From contig SUYX01000005.1 of NCBI GenBank assembly GCA_015060225.1, positions 1 to 64,000 on the forward strand: a DNA stretch of 64,000 nucleotides. The letters are read 5' to 3'. The notes beneath the pieces are model-generated. The model ran no database searches. It had not been told where the DNA came from and was given only the letters and a program-made list of their open reading frames with translations. How positions within the stretch are numbered: position 1 is the stretch's first letter; each line of letters starts with the position of its first letter. The stretch comes from Bacteroidales bacterium. GTDB taxonomy: Bacteria > Bacteroidota > Bacteroidia > Bacteroidales > UBA932. A program made the translations under genes and the position numbers. Shown in pieces: positions 18,687-27,345 of the stretch.

Positions 18687-19540
18687 TGTCTGCCCCTCCC
18701 TATTCTACATTTATGATCCTCTTCTATCTCTTTCCCCCTATACATTGCCTGGCGCCTCATGGCCTCTTCAAAATCCACATCGTACGCATTGAACTCAGGC
18801 CCCTCCACACATGCAAAACGCACTTTTCCGGCTACTGTAACCCTGCACGCACCACACATTCCTGTACCGTCAACCATAAGGGTATTGAGACTCACAACCA
18901 ATGGCAAATTGAACTTTTTGGCTGTAAGTGTCACAAATTTCATCATTATCATAGGGCCAATAGCCACTGCCTGGGTATATCCCTTGCCGCCGGCCATCAG
19001 TTCCTCCAATTTTGCCGTAACAAGCCCCTTGAACCCTTTCGAACCGTCATCGGTACAGATATAGAGATTGTCGCATACTGCAGACATCTCCTTCTCCAAT
19101 ATTACCATATCGGCACTCTTGGCCCCAAGTATCACATCTACTCTGGCACCCCTCTCATGAAAATATTTTGCTTGAGGGTAGACCGGTGCTGTGCCCAATC
19201 CTCCTGCAACAAATACAAATGACATATTGCGGATTTGCTCATCGGGAAGATTTATGAATTCTGATGGCTGGCCCAACGGCCCTACAACATCCTCAAAGGA
19301 ATCTCCCTCATTTAGGGCACATATCTCCTTGCTGCTGGCACCAATAGCCTGGGTAACTATTGTTACCGTACCTTTTTGGGTATCATAATCACATATTGTA
19401 AGAGGCACCCTTTCCCCTTCTTCATCAACCCTTACTATAAGGAACTGTCCCGGTCTGGCAGCGCGGGCAAGACGCCCGGCTTCAACCTCCATCAGTGTGA
19501 TGGCCGGTGCAAGTACCTCCTTCCTAATTATCTTGTACAT
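18683..19540 (-). CDS. Sulfide/dihydroorotate dehydrogenase-like FAD/NAD-binding subunit (NfnA-like)
   Basis: FVAGGLGTAPVYPQAKYFHERGARVDVILGAKS; C-terminal MCGACRVTVAGKVRFACVEGPEF 2Fe-2S ligands. Confidence 0.9.
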   Translation of the reverse strand: MYKIIRKEVLAPAITLMEVEAGRLARAARPGQFLIVRVDEEGERVPLTICDYDTQKGTVTIVTQAIGASSKEICALNEGDSFEDVVGPLGQPSEFINLPDEQIRNMSFVFVAGGLGTAPVYPQAKYFHERGARVDVILGAKSADMVILEKEMSAVCDNLYICTDDGSKGFKGLVTAKLEELMAGGKGYTQAVAIGPMIMMKFVTLTAKKFNLPLVVSLNTLMVDGTGMCGACRVTVAGKVRFACVEGPEFNAYDVDFEEAMRRQAMYRGKEIEEDHKCRIGRGRQ

Positions 19541-19544
19541 AATC

Positions 19545-22034
19545 CTATATTTCGTTCAAAGCTTTAAAGCTATACCCAAGTTTTGTCAAATGCAATATAA
19601 TCTCCGGCAGTCTGTCATACAACCTGTCAATTCTCTCTTCCGCCACTCCTGGATGAATAAGGATGATGGCACCGTTCAACCCCTCAACAACCTCAAAATT
19701 ATATAGCTGTTCAACAAGCTGCTGGGAACTTCTGTAATTGGCCATTGTAGGGGTTGTGTAATCTGCAGGGGTTGCAGTACCCGGAGTATAATTGAGCACC
19801 TTATATCCCAAATTCTCCGTAATGCGCACACTCTCATCATTGTAATACTCATATGGAGGAAGGAACCATAAAGATTTCTCTTTTGTAACACCAAATTTCT
19901 CCAGTTCTCTGGCATTGGCAATTATGTCATCTTCTATCTGCTTGTATGTTACAATCAACGAATCCCTGTTGTCCCATCCCGCATACAGCATATGGGAATC
20001 CGAGTGGCCACCCACATAATGGCCATCCTTTATTATCTTCTCAATAATCTCCTTATGCTCCTCAAGCCTCAACGCATTTCCAGTAAAGAAGAACGATCCT
20101 TTGATCTTACTCTTCTTCAAGGTCTTAAGAATCTTCTCGCCCCCCTGGAACATTGAATCGGCAGTAAATACAAGGAAAATGTTCTTCTCCTGAGGCTTTA
20201 TCCTTACCACACAATCATATTTGTCTTTTACAACATCAAGATCTTTCTGCTTTTTGCCAAGCTCCTCCATTGCTGCAAAATAATAGGTAAGCCCTGCTGT
20301 ACCGTCCATTGTAGGCTCATTGCTTGAGTAGTCGCCCAAATCATCATGATATACAGCCTCCCCATTATTGAATACGGCAAGGTCATCAGGTCTTGTAAGC
20401 GATCCCCCTGCCCTCTCCTGGAACAGATCCCTTTGGATAGGACCGTCAATAAGGCCGCCATATGTGATATCATTCCATTCTGTCAGATATGATGAGTGGG
20501 GATACATAGGATAATCCGCAATTGAAGGGTATCCTACAATCATAGTTGTACCCCAAGGGTTACAGCCAAGGAGCCAATCCCTCAGTGCCATCTCCATCTC
20601 AACATATGATGAGTCTCCTGATGCAATGTTATAAAGTCTTGCATAGCTTACTGCAGCAGATGTAAGATTGTTCGAACACCACAAATAAGGGACACCGTGC
20701 ATGAACGGATCGTTCTCCGCATTCTTTTTGAGTATATCCAGCCCCAGTTTCATAAAGCCCTGATACTTTGCCGCAATCTTCTCATCCTGGCTCTTTGCTT
20801 GAAGGAAGTGCCCCAAATTTATGAAAGGGTACCATTGATAATGATGGTACTCTCCCCTTCTTCCAACCTCCATCCACGGAGTTACAGGCTCCAGATCTCC
20901 CCAATAGTTAGCCTTCTTCCTCCATTCAGGCATACCTGTAAACTCTGCAAAAGTTGCGGCTGCAAGCTCAAGGTCATCCACGTATGAATCCTCTTCATAG
21001 AAGTAAGGCGAAACAAGACATGCAGTCTGCGTATTTCCCGGGAACTCCTCGCCAAAGCTGAATGCCTGTACAGCCTTAACCTGCATAATATTGGATAATT
21101 TTGGATCTATATCCTTGAATATATGCGCCCCCAAAGCAAATGTGGAGGCAAATTTCCCCGCTGTAGACGCGACACCCGTAGTTCTGTTGATGTGTTTGCC
21201 CAATCCTTGTGGCTTGCCTGTAACAAAATATACCGGCCTTCCCTCTCCAGGCCCCCATCCGTAATCAACAGAATCCCTGTGGGGAACCCTGAATCCCGCA
21301 TGGTCCCTGTCATCCGCTATCTGGTTGAACATCACTTTGTCCTCAGGATTCATTTTATTGAGCCACTCAAGTCCCCATTTTGCCTCATCAAGGATATCGG
21401 GAATACCGTTTGAACCTTTTCTTCCGTTTGCAAGGTATTTGTCCTTGAACACAGATTTGTCCTGCGCCATGTAGTATGCAAACATCATATGGTATGTTGC
21501 TGTGGCAGAAGTTGTCTGATACTGGAGATAATCTGTGGCGTCATGCCATCCTCCCCTTACATCAATCTTCTCTCCGCTGCGGGTGGGATGGTCTACAATA
21601 TAGCCGTCATGCTGGTGGCAAAGGGTATCTGTATAAGGGTTGTCACCACACCTCTGCTGCCTCATGTATATGAGCATATAGTCTGCAAGGCCGTCATATA
21701 CATCTGCTCCAATCCTGAAATTAGGTGATTTTGCCCCGGCGCACTCTATATAATATCCTCCCTCTTCCTTCACATCAGAAAAGTTTAGTCTGTATGCAGA
21801 TTCCATTTTCCATTTTTCTCCGCTCACAGCCTTTACAGCCCCTTCATATACAACCTCACCCGTAACCGCATCACAAACCTTGAACGATGATGCTTCTGAA
21901 GGTTCTGTTGCTATGAACACCGCAACTTTAACATCATTGGGCAAATAACCTACACTATTTACCCTCACCCATTTCTGGGCTGTAGCCTGTACAGAGAATG
22001 CAACAAGCACAAAAAGGAACAGCAATCTTTTCAT
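19545..22034 (-). CDS. Secreted GH9 glycoside hydrolase fused to a C-terminal polysaccharide deacetylase-like (NodB/CE4) domain
   Basis: Signal peptide, Ig-like CelD_N (VRVNSVGYLPNDVKVAVF), GH9 motifs GGWHDATDYLQY and DYSSNEPTMD; C-terminal FFFTGNALRLEEH...GHYVGGHSDSHMLYAG. Confidence 0.88.
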   Translation of the reverse strand: MKRLLFLFVLVAFSVQATAQKWVRVNSVGYLPNDVKVAVFIATEPSEASSFKVCDAVTGEVVYEGAVKAVSGEKWKMESAYRLNFSDVKEEGGYYIECAGAKSPNFRIGADVYDGLADYMLIYMRQQRCGDNPYTDTLCHQHDGYIVDHPTRSGEKIDVRGGWHDATDYLQYQTTSATATYHMMFAYYMAQDKSVFKDKYLANGRKGSNGIPDILDEAKWGLEWLNKMNPEDKVMFNQIADDRDHAGFRVPHRDSVDYGWGPGEGRPVYFVTGKPQGLGKHINRTTGVASTAGKFASTFALGAHIFKDIDPKLSNIMQVKAVQAFSFGEEFPGNTQTACLVSPYFYEEDSYVDDLELAAATFAEFTGMPEWRKKANYWGDLEPVTPWMEVGRRGEYHHYQWYPFINLGHFLQAKSQDEKIAAKYQGFMKLGLDILKKNAENDPFMHGVPYLWCSNNLTSAAVSYARLYNIASGDSSYVEMEMALRDWLLGCNPWGTTMIVGYPSIADYPMYPHSSYLTEWNDITYGGLIDGPIQRDLFQERAGGSLTRPDDLAVFNNGEAVYHDDLGDYSSNEPTMDGTAGLTYYFAAMEELGKKQKDLDVVKDKYDCVVRIKPQEKNIFLVFTADSMFQGGEKILKTLKKSKIKGSFFFTGNALRLEEHKEIIEKIIKDGHYVGGHSDSHMLYAGWDNRDSLIVTYKQIEDDIIANARELEKFGVTKEKSLWFLPPYEYYNDESVRITENLGYKVLNYTPGTATPADYTTPTMANYRSSQQLVEQLYNFEVVEGLNGAIILIHPGVAEERIDRLYDRLPEIILHLTKLGYSFKALNEI

Positions 22035-22099
22035 GATAAAAATATATTGTCCGTTTTACAAATCTTACAATCTACAAATGTACTAAGATTTTCCTTAAA

Positions 22100-22127
22100 T
22101 AAAAAGGGCAACCCTGCGGCTGCCCAT
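22100..22127 (-). terminator. Terminator downstream of the HMA/His-rich gene
   Basis: Minus strand GGGCAGCCGCAGGGTTGCCCTTTTTATTT hairpin plus T tract. Confidence 0.6.
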
Positions 22128-22150
22128 ATACAATCCATAACAGGAATCTC

Positions 22151-22549
22151 TTAATGCTTGTGGTTGTGGTCATGTCCATGCTCGTGATTATGCTCATGGC
22201 CATGCTCATGATTGTGCTCATGTGCTGCTGCAGCAGGTTTCTCACCCGGCTTGAAATCCTTAACAGGAAAACCTTTCTTCTCCAAAGCCTTCATCAGATC
22301 CTCCTTACTTATTTTTGCAGGATCATATTTTATCCACAAAGACTGCTCCTCAACACTTGCCTTCATATCCTTTATACCTTTGATTGTAGGTACAACAGCC
22401 TCTGCCTTCTTCTTCTCGTCATCGCAATGGAGATACACGCTGAATTTTGCCTCCTCCATTGTTTTCTTCTTCTTGTTCTGAGCCTGTGCGTTAAAGGTAA
22501 AAGCAGAAACCATTACTGCAAGAACCATCAAAAATTTAATGCTTTTCAT
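22151..22549 (-). CDS. HMA-like heavy-metal-associated protein with His-rich C-terminal tail
   Basis: Signal peptide, ferredoxin-like HMA fold (VPTIKGIKDMKASVEEQSLWIKYDPAKISKEDLMKALEKKGF), tail HEHNHEHGHEHNHEHGHDHNHKH. Confidence 0.8.
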   Translation of the reverse strand: MKSIKFLMVLAVMVSAFTFNAQAQNKKKKTMEEAKFSVYLHCDDEKKKAEAVVPTIKGIKDMKASVEEQSLWIKYDPAKISKEDLMKALEKKGFPVKDFKPGEKPAAAAHEHNHEHGHEHNHEHGHDHNHKH

Positions 22550-22571
22550 ATCTGTAATATTTAAAATGTTA

Positions 22572-24881
22572 TTATTTCCATAAAGTATATCTCATTCCTA
22601 TGTAAACCATCCTACCCATAAGAGGTCCCCATACCATTGAGGCATTGAAGTTCTTCCCGAAAGCATTATCTGCATTCATGATAGGATTATCCTGTGTATA
22701 TCCTGTAATGTTCTCAACACCTACATACACATCCACAAGATTGAATTTCTTTGTAATTTGGGCAAACAGCATAGGATACACCTCAGACTCGCCGCCACCC
22801 ATGAACTCCGGCAAAGTGCAAGGGCCGTTCAGCTGGGCTGTAAAGTCAAACATCCATTTGTTCATAGGCATTGCATACTGCAAATTGAGCACCGCCTTGT
22901 ATTTGCTGGTCATAGGGGCATCAACAAGTCCCTTATCCTTCATCGAAATCTTGGCATTGCTGTAACGGAAAGTTGCAATTGCCGTAAACCTCTCTATAGG
23001 CTCTACAGACAAATCAAACTGATATGTATCTGTATATGCACTATTGTTTCCCAATGTTGCATCATTGAAATCATAAATCACAACATTGTCCATATCCGCA
23101 TCCCAATCATACACAACCTTATGGTTGAATGATGTCCTGAAATAGTCAAAGCTGAAATAGTTGCTCTCCCTGTCCCCTATCCTGAAATACTGTGTAAAGT
23201 TACCTCCGAATGTCCATGCATCCTCAGCCTCCAGATTATCTGCAATCTTAAGGTTTCTTCCCGACGAAAGGACACCCAGATTGTCTGTAATCACATGAGG
23301 AGTACGGAAGCCCCTTCCACCGGTAAGCCTCAATACAGTCTGATCAGAGAAAGAATACTTGAAACTTGCCCTTGGAGCAACCTGCCATCCGAACTCAGAA
23401 CTGTAATCGGCCCTCAGACCTGCCACAAGGGAGATCTTTTCATCAAGAGTATATGTGTACTCGGTATATGCGCCCAAAACCTTGTCATTTGTATTGAAAG
23501 CCATCCTGTCCACACCGGCAACTGCAGAAGATGATGCATTTTGAGGGTTGTAACTTGCATACGAACTGTGGATATCATCAATCCTTCCGCTCAGTCCCAA
23601 GGTATATTTATGGTTCTCATTTATATCCTGGTGGTACATTGCATTGAAGAATCCCATGTTCTGGTATCCTCCAAAATCCTTCAGGCCATAACTGCTCTCC
23701 ATATCATAATATGAATAATCAGCTACAATTGCAATATTCCGGCTCTGGTCCTCGTTCAAAGGAATACCAAGTTTGAAAAATCCACTCACACCTGTATTAT
23801 GTATCTCATTTCCCCAGATACCTTTGTCATAAGCCTCACCGAGTCCCATTTCCCTGTCATTCATCCCCTCTTCATAATCCTTGTGGCCTCCTATACGGGT
23901 ATCATTCACAAACTTGGCTCCAAACCTCACCTGTGTTCCGTTAGGGTTGAAGTACAGCCATCTGTTGTCAAAATTGAACTGCTGGGTAAGAGGATCATCC
24001 CTGAACATGTCATCATTCTCATCATGAATCTTGTTGTCCTTTGAGAAATGTCCCATCATTACAGTGCTCCACTTGTCATTAAACTGAAGCGAAGAAGCCA
24101 CATTTGCCTCTGTCCTCAAATTGGTATTTGTAAACAAGTTCACAAACAAAGGGTTCTCAGCTGTAGGCTTCCTGTGCTCAACATTTATCTGTCCTGTAAT
24201 TGCCTCAAGCCCGTTCACAACTGAAGAAGGGCCTTTTGCAATCTGGATACTCTCCAGCCATTGTCCGGGAACATATGTAAGTCCGAAAGGAGATGCCAGT
24301 CCCCTCATTACCGGACGTGTTTCATCCAACATCTGTGTATAGCTTCCCGACAAACCCAGCAATTTTATCTGTTTTGCACCTGTAACAGCATCCGAGTAAC
24401 CTACACTTACACTGGCAGAGCTCTCAAAACTCTCGGCCAAAGAACAACATGCCATTTTGCACAAACCGGCAGCTGAAATCACCTCAGTCTTTATGTTTGC
24501 TGTCTTTGAGAGAAAATTTGCCTGCTGTCTGCCGGTAACAGTTACTCCGTCAAGTTCATTGGCAGGTTTGAGATTAAAAACTATCTCTTTGTCCAAAATG
24601 ACATTTGTGCCGTTCTCAAATAACTTTACGGTATCCTGAACATACCCTACATACGATGCAATCAAGGTAATATTGTCCCCTTTGAGAGATTTAATTGTAA
24701 ATACGCCATTCTCATCCGCCTCAACAGCAGATTTTCCCTCAAGCCACCACACACTGGCAAAAGCACCTGTCTCCTTCTCTCCCTGTGAATTTAGGAAAAA
24801 GACCTTACCTGAAACCTTCTGCGCAACGGCAAAAGTGCTGCATACTAACAGCAACAATAAAAGTGAAATTATTTTTCTCAT
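22572..24881 (-). CDS. TonB-dependent outer-membrane receptor (probable metal uptake)
   Basis: MRKIISLLLLLLVCSTFAVAQ signal, carboxypeptidase-regulatory-like domain, plug (GVTVTGRQQANFLSKTANIKTEVISAAGL), C-terminal GMRYTLWK. Confidence 0.9.
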   Translation of the reverse strand: MRKIISLLLLLLVCSTFAVAQKVSGKVFFLNSQGEKETGAFASVWWLEGKSAVEADENGVFTIKSLKGDNITLIASYVGYVQDTVKLFENGTNVILDKEIVFNLKPANELDGVTVTGRQQANFLSKTANIKTEVISAAGLCKMACCSLAESFESSASVSVGYSDAVTGAKQIKLLGLSGSYTQMLDETRPVMRGLASPFGLTYVPGQWLESIQIAKGPSSVVNGLEAITGQINVEHRKPTAENPLFVNLFTNTNLRTEANVASSLQFNDKWSTVMMGHFSKDNKIHDENDDMFRDDPLTQQFNFDNRWLYFNPNGTQVRFGAKFVNDTRIGGHKDYEEGMNDREMGLGEAYDKGIWGNEIHNTGVSGFFKLGIPLNEDQSRNIAIVADYSYYDMESSYGLKDFGGYQNMGFFNAMYHQDINENHKYTLGLSGRIDDIHSSYASYNPQNASSSAVAGVDRMAFNTNDKVLGAYTEYTYTLDEKISLVAGLRADYSSEFGWQVAPRASFKYSFSDQTVLRLTGGRGFRTPHVITDNLGVLSSGRNLKIADNLEAEDAWTFGGNFTQYFRIGDRESNYFSFDYFRTSFNHKVVYDWDADMDNVVIYDFNDATLGNNSAYTDTYQFDLSVEPIERFTAIATFRYSNAKISMKDKGLVDAPMTSKYKAVLNLQYAMPMNKWMFDFTAQLNGPCTLPEFMGGGESEVYPMLFAQITKKFNLVDVYVGVENITGYTQDNPIMNADNAFGKNFNASMVWGPLMGRMVYIGMRYTLWK

Positions 24882-24956
24882 TATTTTTTCATTTGTTGAT
24901 TCTACAATATAATACACACCAAAGAAATTGGCTATCAGGCAATTATATTGCAAAAG

Positions 24957-25424
24957 CTAGACTCTGAAAGTGCATAGTACCTGCTGGGATATTCCCATAG
25001 ACGGGTTACAGTCGCCAGAAATGCCAGACTCTGGGACAAACGGATTGCCACAGACAAAAGACAACTGCAAATCTGTGAAATGCAAAAATCCGAAATCAAA
25101 TTGAGATGGAGCCTCTACCACTATTTCATCAGAGGTATCCTGAGGCGATGTAAGGACATATACACTTGTTGAGCAGCAACTGCTGTCATGCACACAGTAT
25201 CCGCTGCACTCCTGATGATGATGTCCAGGGGCATGGGCATGAGTATAGGTATTTCCATCCTCATCAATGTGGGAATGGACCCACTCACATGGAGATTCTC
25301 CCAAAAAGACTACAAGTGAGGCACTACCGTCAGCAGAACACTTGTGTACACCATATCCCATTGTGGAAACCGTGTACAGGAGTACTACAGCAACAAACAA
25401 TATGTTCTTTGCAAAACTTTTCAT
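24957..25424 (-). CDS. HYC_CC_PP-family-like secreted Cys/His-rich protein
   Basis: GYGVHKCSADG, HAHAPGHHHQECSGYCVHDSSCCST; upstream of the TonB receptor. Confidence 0.65.
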   Translation of the reverse strand: MKSFAKNILFVAVVLLYTVSTMGYGVHKCSADGSASLVVFLGESPCEWVHSHIDEDGNTYTHAHAPGHHHQECSGYCVHDSSCCSTSVYVLTSPQDTSDEIVVEAPSQFDFGFLHFTDLQLSFVCGNPFVPESGISGDCNPSMGISQQVLCTFRV

Positions 25425-25431
25425 TCCGGGG

Positions 25432-25459
25432 CAAAAGTAATAATTTTTTTTTACTTTTG
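25432..25459. promoter_or_regulatory. Divergent Bacteroidota -7 boxes
   Basis: caaaagta (25432-25439; TACTTTTG on minus) and tacttttg (25452-25459, plus) between the metal operon and sppA. Confidence 0.5.
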
Positions 25460-25498
25460 TAGAGATGATAAGATAACAATTTTAAATTATATACAGTC

Positions 25499-27262
25499 AT
25501 GAAAAATTTTCTGAAAACAACACTGGCAGTAATTATAGGTACTCTTATTGCTTTGTTCATCAGCTCTTTTGTGTTTTTTGGAATTATTGGGGCAATAGCT
25601 GCTGCAAGTGAAGACAACGGGCCTGCTGTACCGGCCAAAGCCATCCTGAGGGTGGATTTTTCACAACCGGTAACGGAATTGGGGCAGGAAGATGCCAAAG
25701 CTGCTTTCCAGAGCCTTAATTTCAGTTCTGCCAAACCGCTTGGCATTCTGAAGGCTGTAAAAGCCATCGAACATGCAGCAACAGACCCTTCAATCAAGTT
25801 CATATATTTAAATATCAATAGTATGAATATTGGAATGGCAAATCTTGAAGAGGTAAGGAACTCACTTGAAAATGCAAAGAAAGCAGGCAAAGCCATAATA
25901 ACATATGTAGACAATTTCTCACAAGGTTCATACTATCTTGCATCCATTTCAGACAAAATATACATGAATTCGGAAGGTTCTTCTGCAATGGTTGGTATTG
26001 GAAGCACAATGATGTTCTTCAAAGATCTGCTTGACAATCTGGGCATACAGGTGCAGCTTATAAGACACGGAAAATTCAAGGCTGCAGCAGAGCAGTTCAT
26101 AGCCTCCAACATAAGCAAGGAGAACTACGAACAGAACAAGGAGATGCTGGAATCTATCTGGGGAAGCTGGATTGAAGAGATTGGGGAAAGCCGCAATATT
26201 GAACCGGCAAAGTTGAATGCACTTGTAGATGACCTCAAGCTGTTCTCTGCAGAATCAATGGTTGAAAACGGTCTGGTAGACTCTCTGGTAAGCAGGGATG
26301 AGATGTCCACAATACTATGCAACCTGTTTGATGTGGAGGAAGACAAGGATCTCAAATTCATAAGCCTCAGCAAATATGCCGATGCAAGGGTAAAGCCTGA
26401 CCTCAGCGCCAAAGACAAGATTGCAGTCATTTATGCAGACGGAGAAATAACAATGGATGCAAGCGAAGGTCTCTCTGTAAAGAGATTCTACCCAATAATC
26501 AGGGAGGTAAGCCAAGACTCTACAATAAAGGGAGTTGTACTGAGAGTTAATTCTCCAGGTGGTGATGCCCAGGCCGCTGAAATCCTCAACAAGGAGATTC
26601 AGCTGATGAGGCTCAGCAAGCCTGTGGTGGTAAGCATGGGTGAGTATGCCGCATCGGGAGGATACTGGATTTCAGCAAACTCGGAGAAAATTTATGCCGA
26701 CAATACAACAATTACCGGCTCAATAGGTGTATTCAGCATGGCAATGAACTACGGCAAGGGATTGAAGAAACATCTGCATATAAATACCGCAAACATAGGT
26801 TCAAATGCCCACAGCAATATGATGAACGGCATAGATCCACTTGATGCCAAAGAGGTTGCCTTCATGCAGGGTATGGTGGAAGACATATACACAAAATTCA
26901 CAGACCTCGTTTCAAAAGGGAGGGATCTTCCTGTAGAGTATGTTGACCAGGTAGGACAAGGCAGGGTATGGACTGGAGCCGATGCACTTGAGAACAAACT
27001 TGTAGATGAAATAGGAGGTATCTCTGATGCTATAGGTTATGCTGCAATCTGCGCCAACCTTGATTCATACAGGCTTGTTGAATATCCTAAGGTCAAAACC
27101 TCCATAGAGCAGTTTATGGAACTGCTTGGCGGAGCAGAGGCAACTGTCAAGGCTGTTGCCAATCCTGAAGAGACAATAATGGACATCTACTCAAAAGCGC
27201 TTGAAGACGGAGAGTTCAAAGTTTATGCAAGACATCCGTTCTGCTACGAGTTCAGATATTAG
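25499..27262 (+). CDS. sppA: Signal peptide peptidase SppA, 67K type
   Basis: Two S49 repeats; VLRVNSPGGDAQAAEIL, GEYAASGGYWISANSEKIYADNTTITGSIGVF. Confidence 0.95.
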   Translation: MKNFLKTTLAVIIGTLIALFISSFVFFGIIGAIAAASEDNGPAVPAKAILRVDFSQPVTELGQEDAKAAFQSLNFSSAKPLGILKAVKAIEHAATDPSIKFIYLNINSMNIGMANLEEVRNSLENAKKAGKAIITYVDNFSQGSYYLASISDKIYMNSEGSSAMVGIGSTMMFFKDLLDNLGIQVQLIRHGKFKAAAEQFIASNISKENYEQNKEMLESIWGSWIEEIGESRNIEPAKLNALVDDLKLFSAESMVENGLVDSLVSRDEMSTILCNLFDVEEDKDLKFISLSKYADARVKPDLSAKDKIAVIYADGEITMDASEGLSVKRFYPIIREVSQDSTIKGVVLRVNSPGGDAQAAEILNKEIQLMRLSKPVVVSMGEYAASGGYWISANSEKIYADNTTITGSIGVFSMAMNYGKGLKKHLHINTANIGSNAHSNMMNGIDPLDAKEVAFMQGMVEDIYTKFTDLVSKGRDLPVEYVDQVGQGRVWTGADALENKLVDEIGGISDAIGYAAICANLDSYRLVEYPKVKTSIEQFMELLGGAEATVKAVANPEETIMDIYSKALEDGEFKVYARHPFCYEFRY

Positions 27263-27286
27263 AACAAAAGGATACATATCATAAAG

Positions 27287-27328
27287 ATCAGGGCTGCATC
27301 GCATATGCAATGCAGCCCTGATTTTTTG
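27287..27328 (+). terminator. Rho-independent terminator, possibly bidirectional (sppA / infB convergence)
   Basis: atcagggctgcat...atgcagccctgatttttt. Confidence 0.75.
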
Positions 27329-27345
27329 CGCCATATCATGGACAA

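Noticed and set aside
22154-22564. 136-aa plus-strand ORF opposite the HMA/His-rich gene
   Set aside because: MLVVVVMSMLVIML pattern is the complement of His codons; not a gene.
25330-25914. 194-aa minus ORF spanning the sppA start
   Set aside because: Antisense to sppA and crossing the divergent promoter region; no recognisable domain.
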